NCBI GenBank assembly: GCA_945910815.1
Contig: CAMDZD010000021.1
Span: forward strand, 1-34,911
Source of the DNA: an uncultured Clostridia bacterium
GTDB lineage: Bacteria; Bacillota; Clostridia; Oscillospirales; Ruminococcaceae
DNA length: 34,911 nt
Reading direction: 5' to 3'
Position numbers and translations under genes: made by a program. Positions 31,461 through 34,911 of this stretch are shown here, piece by piece; positions within the stretch are counted from its first letter, which is position 1; every line of letters starts with the position of its first letter. Under the pieces are notes generated by a model. That model was given only the letters and a program-made list of their open reading frames with translations, ran no database searches and was not told the origin of the DNA.

Positions 31461-34400
31461 TTATGTCACAACCTGTAAAGCATTATTCTTTATACTCTCA
31501 ATAGTTTGTAGTAATGCTGTCCTTGTTTTTAAATCAAACATCTTAATAAAACTGAATGGCTTGTCAAACGGCGGTTTCATCAGTATTTTCACATTTTCTA
31601 TGTAACCATTATTTTCAATATGATTAATGATTTTCAAAATGAATTCAATTTGTCTCTGGTTAAGAGAACTGTCATTAATGAATGAAGAAAACGCTTTCAT
31701 AGCACTTTCATGGTCAAGTTTTGCTATTTTTCTTACAAGCAGACCGAAGGGAATATCTCCATATTCACGCTTGTAATCTTCACTGTCACCAAGTTCATGA
31801 GTAAGTATTCTTTCAAGCTCTTTATAGTCACCTTGCATAAGAGGCAAATTATGATTAAGTTTGTAAATTGCAGGATTATCTCTGTGTTCCTCAACATAGC
31901 GATTAACTTTCTTGCGGTAATCTTCAAAATCATATGCTACATCAAGTATTTTTCCTTCATCTGAATCTATTATAGGGTCATCAAGCTTTGTAAAGATTTT
32001 CGGACGATGTTCACCGCTGTCATTAAGAAATTGTATAAGGTTACGCAGTTCCTTTCGTACATTTTCAAGTGTCAGAATACTGATATTCTGCCAGAAAACA
32101 TCTGTCTGAACATCTTTTATAAGTGTCAGTTTCTGCTGAATCTGTGGAATTGACGTTTTCTTTTCCAGTGCTTCTGCTGTAAGGCAAAGCTGATTTTTAA
32201 GATAAGTCATTGTTGGCAGTTTATCAATATTTGCAAGCATTATTCCATACATGAAATTATCAAAACGCTTTGCAAATTCATCAGTATCATTGTTTCTGAC
32301 AAGTGTTGCTATGTTCTTTTCAAGTTCATATACATTAACATCAGAGAGTAGTTTCCAACTTTCAGCTTTCTTGTATTTCTCTACATATTCCATTTTAAGA
32401 CGTACTGATATTATGTCATAGGATAAATCATACACTGCCTTGTTGCATATATTTGCAAGCTCCGAACGGAATGACTGATATTCTGTATCTGCAAAAGCAC
32501 TATGTTGCAATGCACAAACAAGCCTTGTCTGCTTACAGAATATATTTTCTGTAAGTGATTTTGTTTCTGCTGATTCAAATCCATTTTTATGTTCTCTGAA
32601 ATACTCAAAATTACCACAGTAATCAAATATCAGAAATCGGCGTTTATTTGTATATTCTCCATCTATGCTGTCCATACAGGTAAGGCCTTTACAAAGTCTT
32701 GTACCTCTGCCTATCATTTGCCAGAATTTTGTCTTTGAACGTACTTTCTTGAAAAATACCAGATTCACACAATTTGGAACATCAACACCCGTATCCATCA
32801 TATCAACCGATACAGCAATAACAGGCATCTCCTTATGCTTGAAATCATCTATAACCGTCTGAGAATAGCTGTCATCACATGTGATACGCTGTGCAAATTT
32901 ACCTTTATAATTCGGATACAACTTATTGAAACGCTGTACAATATATTCAGCGTGTTCTTTATTCTGAGCGAAAATAATAGTTTTACCCAGTTTGTCACCG
33001 CCTTCAACTTTAATTCCACGTTCCATTAAATCCTGCAATACTGTATAAACTGTTTTCTCATTGAATACGAATTTATTAAGCTGTGCAGACGGTATGAAAT
33101 CAGGAATATATCCGTCTTCAGCAAAATCGTCTTCATAACGTTCCTTATCTTCATCAGAAAGGTCGTTATAGGTTATTCCTTCTTCAAGGAATTTTGTTTT
33201 GACTTCATAATTGTAATAAGGCACAAGAACATGGTCTGTGTATACAGCCGTTTCATAGTCATATGCATAAGTCGGGACACCGTTTTCAACTTCAAAGAAA
33301 TCATATGTGTTTCTGTCAACATCAGTTTTAGGTGTAGCTGTAAGTCCTATCATAAGGGCATCGAAATAATCAAAAATAGCACGATATTTCTTAAAAATAC
33401 TTCTATGGCTTTCGTCTATGATAATCAAATCAAAATGTGCAGGAGAAAATAATGGTATTCCGTCTTTTGTCTTTGTATTATCTATTGCGTTTAGTATAGT
33501 CGGATAAGTAGAAAATACTATACGAGCGTTTTTATCATCTTTATTACTGCAAAGATTACAGAGTGACATATCAGGCAGATAATTCTTGAAATCGTCCTTT
33601 GCCTGTTTTACCAGTGCTGTTCTGTCAGCGAGGAAAAGTATATTTGTAACATAACCGCCACGGCTTAGAACATCTGTCAGACTTGAAGCTGTTCTTGTTT
33701 TGCCTGTACCTGTTGCCATAACAAGCAAAGCCTTTCTGAATCCCTGTTCGATATGTTCACATACGGCACGGATAGCTTCTTTCTGATAATAGCGGTCTGT
33801 GATTTTATCATCAATATTAATACTGTTCAGCTTTTTGCGTGTATCACGGCGGTTTATCAGTTTTTCAAGGTCGTCTTTTGTGAAAAATCCGCTGACTTTT
33901 CTCTGTGGTGATGTTTTATCGTCCCAGAAATATGTTTCAAATCCGTTTGATGTAAACATAACAGGTCTTCTGCCGAATTTACGTTCAAGGCAGTCAGCAT
34001 ATAAAACAGCCTGTTTTCTGCCGATGTTAGGGTCTTTGCTTGAACGCTTTGCCTCAATTACTGCAAGAGGAAGTCCATCCTTTCCGAAAAGAACATAATC
34101 AGCATAACCTTTTTGTCCGATAACTCCGTTCATATCATTAACTTCGTATTCTTCCCATACATCTGCATCATTTCCGCCGAATTTCCAACCCATTAATTTA
34201 AGTTCAACATCAATATATATTTTTCTTGTCTTGAATTCTGAAATATCAGCAGATTTAAATGAACGTACCTGCTGATTTTCTTTTTTATTTGCTGTCAGAG
34301 TGTCTGACATAGCTTTTATTTTAGCCTGCAAAGCTTTTATTTCGCTGTCTTTCTGTATAAGTAATGATTCTTGCTCTTTGATTTTCTTTGTGTCAATAAT

Positions 34401-34832
34401 CACTTTTTCTGTCGGAATCAAAGCAGAATCAAAATGTCTTTCCTGATAATCTGCACCATAGCAGTAATCAATCCACTCAATGAATTCAAAAAGGTTTTCA
34501 AGTGAAAGAAGTGCATCAGCATTGCTGACGGATTTTTCAGTATGTACAGATAGATTTCCAAGATTTATGATATACGGCAGTTTTCCCCATGTTTTTGAAT
34601 CAAGTGCAAAGCGAAAAGACGACTCATGTATAAGCGACTGGAGATTGTCCTTGTATGGCATTGTAATGGAACTATCTGCAGAATATACCCATTTCACAGC
34701 AAGTTCAAGAGCCTTTCGGCAACCCACTGCACACATTGCCGGAGAGGAAGCATACACCTTTTCGGCTTCGATTGCCGCTGCTGAGAACAATGTATAATCA
34801 GATATTTTACTTAAAAATTCAAAATTGGTCAT
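31461..34832 (-). CDS. hsdR: Type I restriction enzyme R subunit HsdR
   Basis: This 1,123-aa protein is the translocase-endonuclease subunit of a type I restriction system (EcoEI-like architecture). Seen: an N-terminal DUF4145-like region (about 1-120), a short coiled coil (155-185), the HsdR nuclease domain with YADYVLFGKDGLPLAVIEAK (the PD-(D/E)xK acidic and ExK residues, near 240-260), Walker A MATGTGKT near 370, DESH near 475, GLTATP near 500, helicase motif VI QMIGRGTRLC near 700, and an EcoEI-type C-terminal domain. The ATG has a GGAGAG site and overlaps the end of hsdS by 14 nt. It is outside the ICE boundary, so it is part of the chromosome or of another island. Confidence 0.95.
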   Translation of the reverse strand: MTNFEFLSKISDYTLFSAAAIEAEKVYASSPAMCAVGCRKALELAVKWVYSADSSITMPYKDNLQSLIHESSFRFALDSKTWGKLPYIINLGNLSVHTEKSVSNADALLSLENLFEFIEWIDYCYGADYQERHFDSALIPTEKVIIDTKKIKEQESLLIQKDSEIKALQAKIKAMSDTLTANKKENQQVRSFKSADISEFKTRKIYIDVELKLMGWKFGGNDADVWEEYEVNDMNGVIGQKGYADYVLFGKDGLPLAVIEAKRSSKDPNIGRKQAVLYADCLERKFGRRPVMFTSNGFETYFWDDKTSPQRKVSGFFTKDDLEKLINRRDTRKKLNSINIDDKITDRYYQKEAIRAVCEHIEQGFRKALLVMATGTGKTRTASSLTDVLSRGGYVTNILFLADRTALVKQAKDDFKNYLPDMSLCNLCSNKDDKNARIVFSTYPTILNAIDNTKTKDGIPLFSPAHFDLIIIDESHRSIFKKYRAIFDYFDALMIGLTATPKTDVDRNTYDFFEVENGVPTYAYDYETAVYTDHVLVPYYNYEVKTKFLEEGITYNDLSDEDKERYEDDFAEDGYIPDFIPSAQLNKFVFNEKTVYTVLQDLMERGIKVEGGDKLGKTIIFAQNKEHAEYIVQRFNKLYPNYKGKFAQRITCDDSYSQTVIDDFKHKEMPVIAVSVDMMDTGVDVPNCVNLVFFKKVRSKTKFWQMIGRGTRLCKGLTCMDSIDGEYTNKRRFLIFDYCGNFEYFREHKNGFESAETKSLTENIFCKQTRLVCALQHSAFADTEYQSFRSELANICNKAVYDLSYDIISVRLKMEYVEKYKKAESWKLLSDVNVYELEKNIATLVRNNDTDEFAKRFDNFMYGIMLANIDKLPTMTYLKNQLCLTAEALEKKTSIPQIQQKLTLIKDVQTDVFWQNISILTLENVRKELRNLIQFLNDSGEHRPKIFTKLDDPIIDSDEGKILDVAYDFEDYRKKVNRYVEEHRDNPAIYKLNHNLPLMQGDYKELERILTHELGDSEDYKREYGDIPFGLLVRKIAKLDHESAMKAFSSFINDSSLNQRQIEFILKIINHIENNGYIENVKILMKPPFDKPFSFIKMFDLKTRTALLQTIESIKNNALQVVT

Positions 34833-34911
34833 TAGTTTTCACTCTCCTTATTTTTCCCTTTATTTTTAAAGCGATAAATTTTGATTTGTCGACCTGTTTT
34901 ACAAAGTCGGC
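34819..34911 (-). CDS. hsdS: C-terminal end of the specificity subunit HsdS (partial)
   Basis: From the window edge the minus strand reads 30 residues, ADFVKQVDKSKF..., ending in TGA inside the start of hsdR. FxxFVxQVDKSK is the typical conserved C-terminal or central helix of HsdS subunits, which read the DNA target and hold the M and R subunits together. The remaining tail (IALKIKGKIRRVKTNDQF) is not distinctive. The stop overlaps the hsdR ATG by 14 nt, an operon arrangement. The rest of the gene, and probably its hsdM, lies beyond the right edge. Confidence 0.72.
   Translation of the reverse strand, partial: ADFVKQVDKSKFIALKIKGKIRRVKTNDQF

Noticed and set aside
51..34832. One type I restriction operon split by ICE insertion (hsdM left, hsdR right)
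   Set aside because: The tRNA remnant shows the right ICE boundary and requires the other end beside an intact tRNA, which is not in the window. In addition, hsdS directly precedes hsdR on the right, so that operon continues to the right.
1..34911. CRISPR arrays, rRNA, resistance genes and complete insertion sequences
   Set aside because: I looked for regularly spaced repeats, rRNA-like sequence, resistance motifs and transposase genes with terminal repeats and found none.

Overview
The window is low in G+C and reads as a gut or rumen Firmicute, most likely a Ruminococcus or close relative. The hints are the AT-rich codon use, a degenerate cellulosomal dockerin fragment near the right end, and a Tn1549/CTn-like conjugation gene set typical of Clostridia. 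Every protein gene I can support is on the minus strand.

Positions 1 to about 30,445 are most of an integrative and conjugative element (ICE). Its right boundary is the 3' half of an initiator tRNA (tRNA-fMet, anticodon loop CTCATAA, ending CCA at 30445) next to a tyrosine integrase. The intact tRNA and the other ICE end should lie beyond the left edge. In transcription order, right to left, the ICE carries: integrase; parA, parB and a small coiled-coil gene; a repeat-rich putative oriT; mobC and a MOBP relaxase; a coiled-coil protein and an AbrB-like protein; the VirD4 coupling protein; a 257-aa duplicated protein; two Maff2-type pilin-like proteins; VirB6, PrgI and VirB4; two accessory proteins, one a CpaE-like degenerate ATPase; a BspA-type leucine-rich-repeat protein; topoisomerase III; a Toprim primase-like protein; a tandem winged-helix protein; a ~2,130-aa methylase-helicase fusion of the DarB-like antirestriction type, with its own promoter and palindromic operator; a serine resolvase with a candidate res site; a small membrane protein; and a type I methyltransferase subunit, hsdM. 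Together these supply excision, partition, DNA processing, replication, mating-channel assembly and protection from host restriction.

Right of 30445 is the chromosomal flank. First comes a ~630-nt stretch without a credible gene but dense in hairpins. Its G-U wobble pairs consistently make the plus strand the better RNA strand, and it ends in a three-way junction followed by a T-run. I consider this large structured RNA the most interesting item here. A dockerin remnant follows, then hsdR and the tail of hsdS, a second type I restriction system distinct from the ICE-borne hsdM.

No antibiotic-resistance gene, CRISPR array, complete insertion sequence or rRNA is visible. Names rest on reading motifs by eye; no database search was run.
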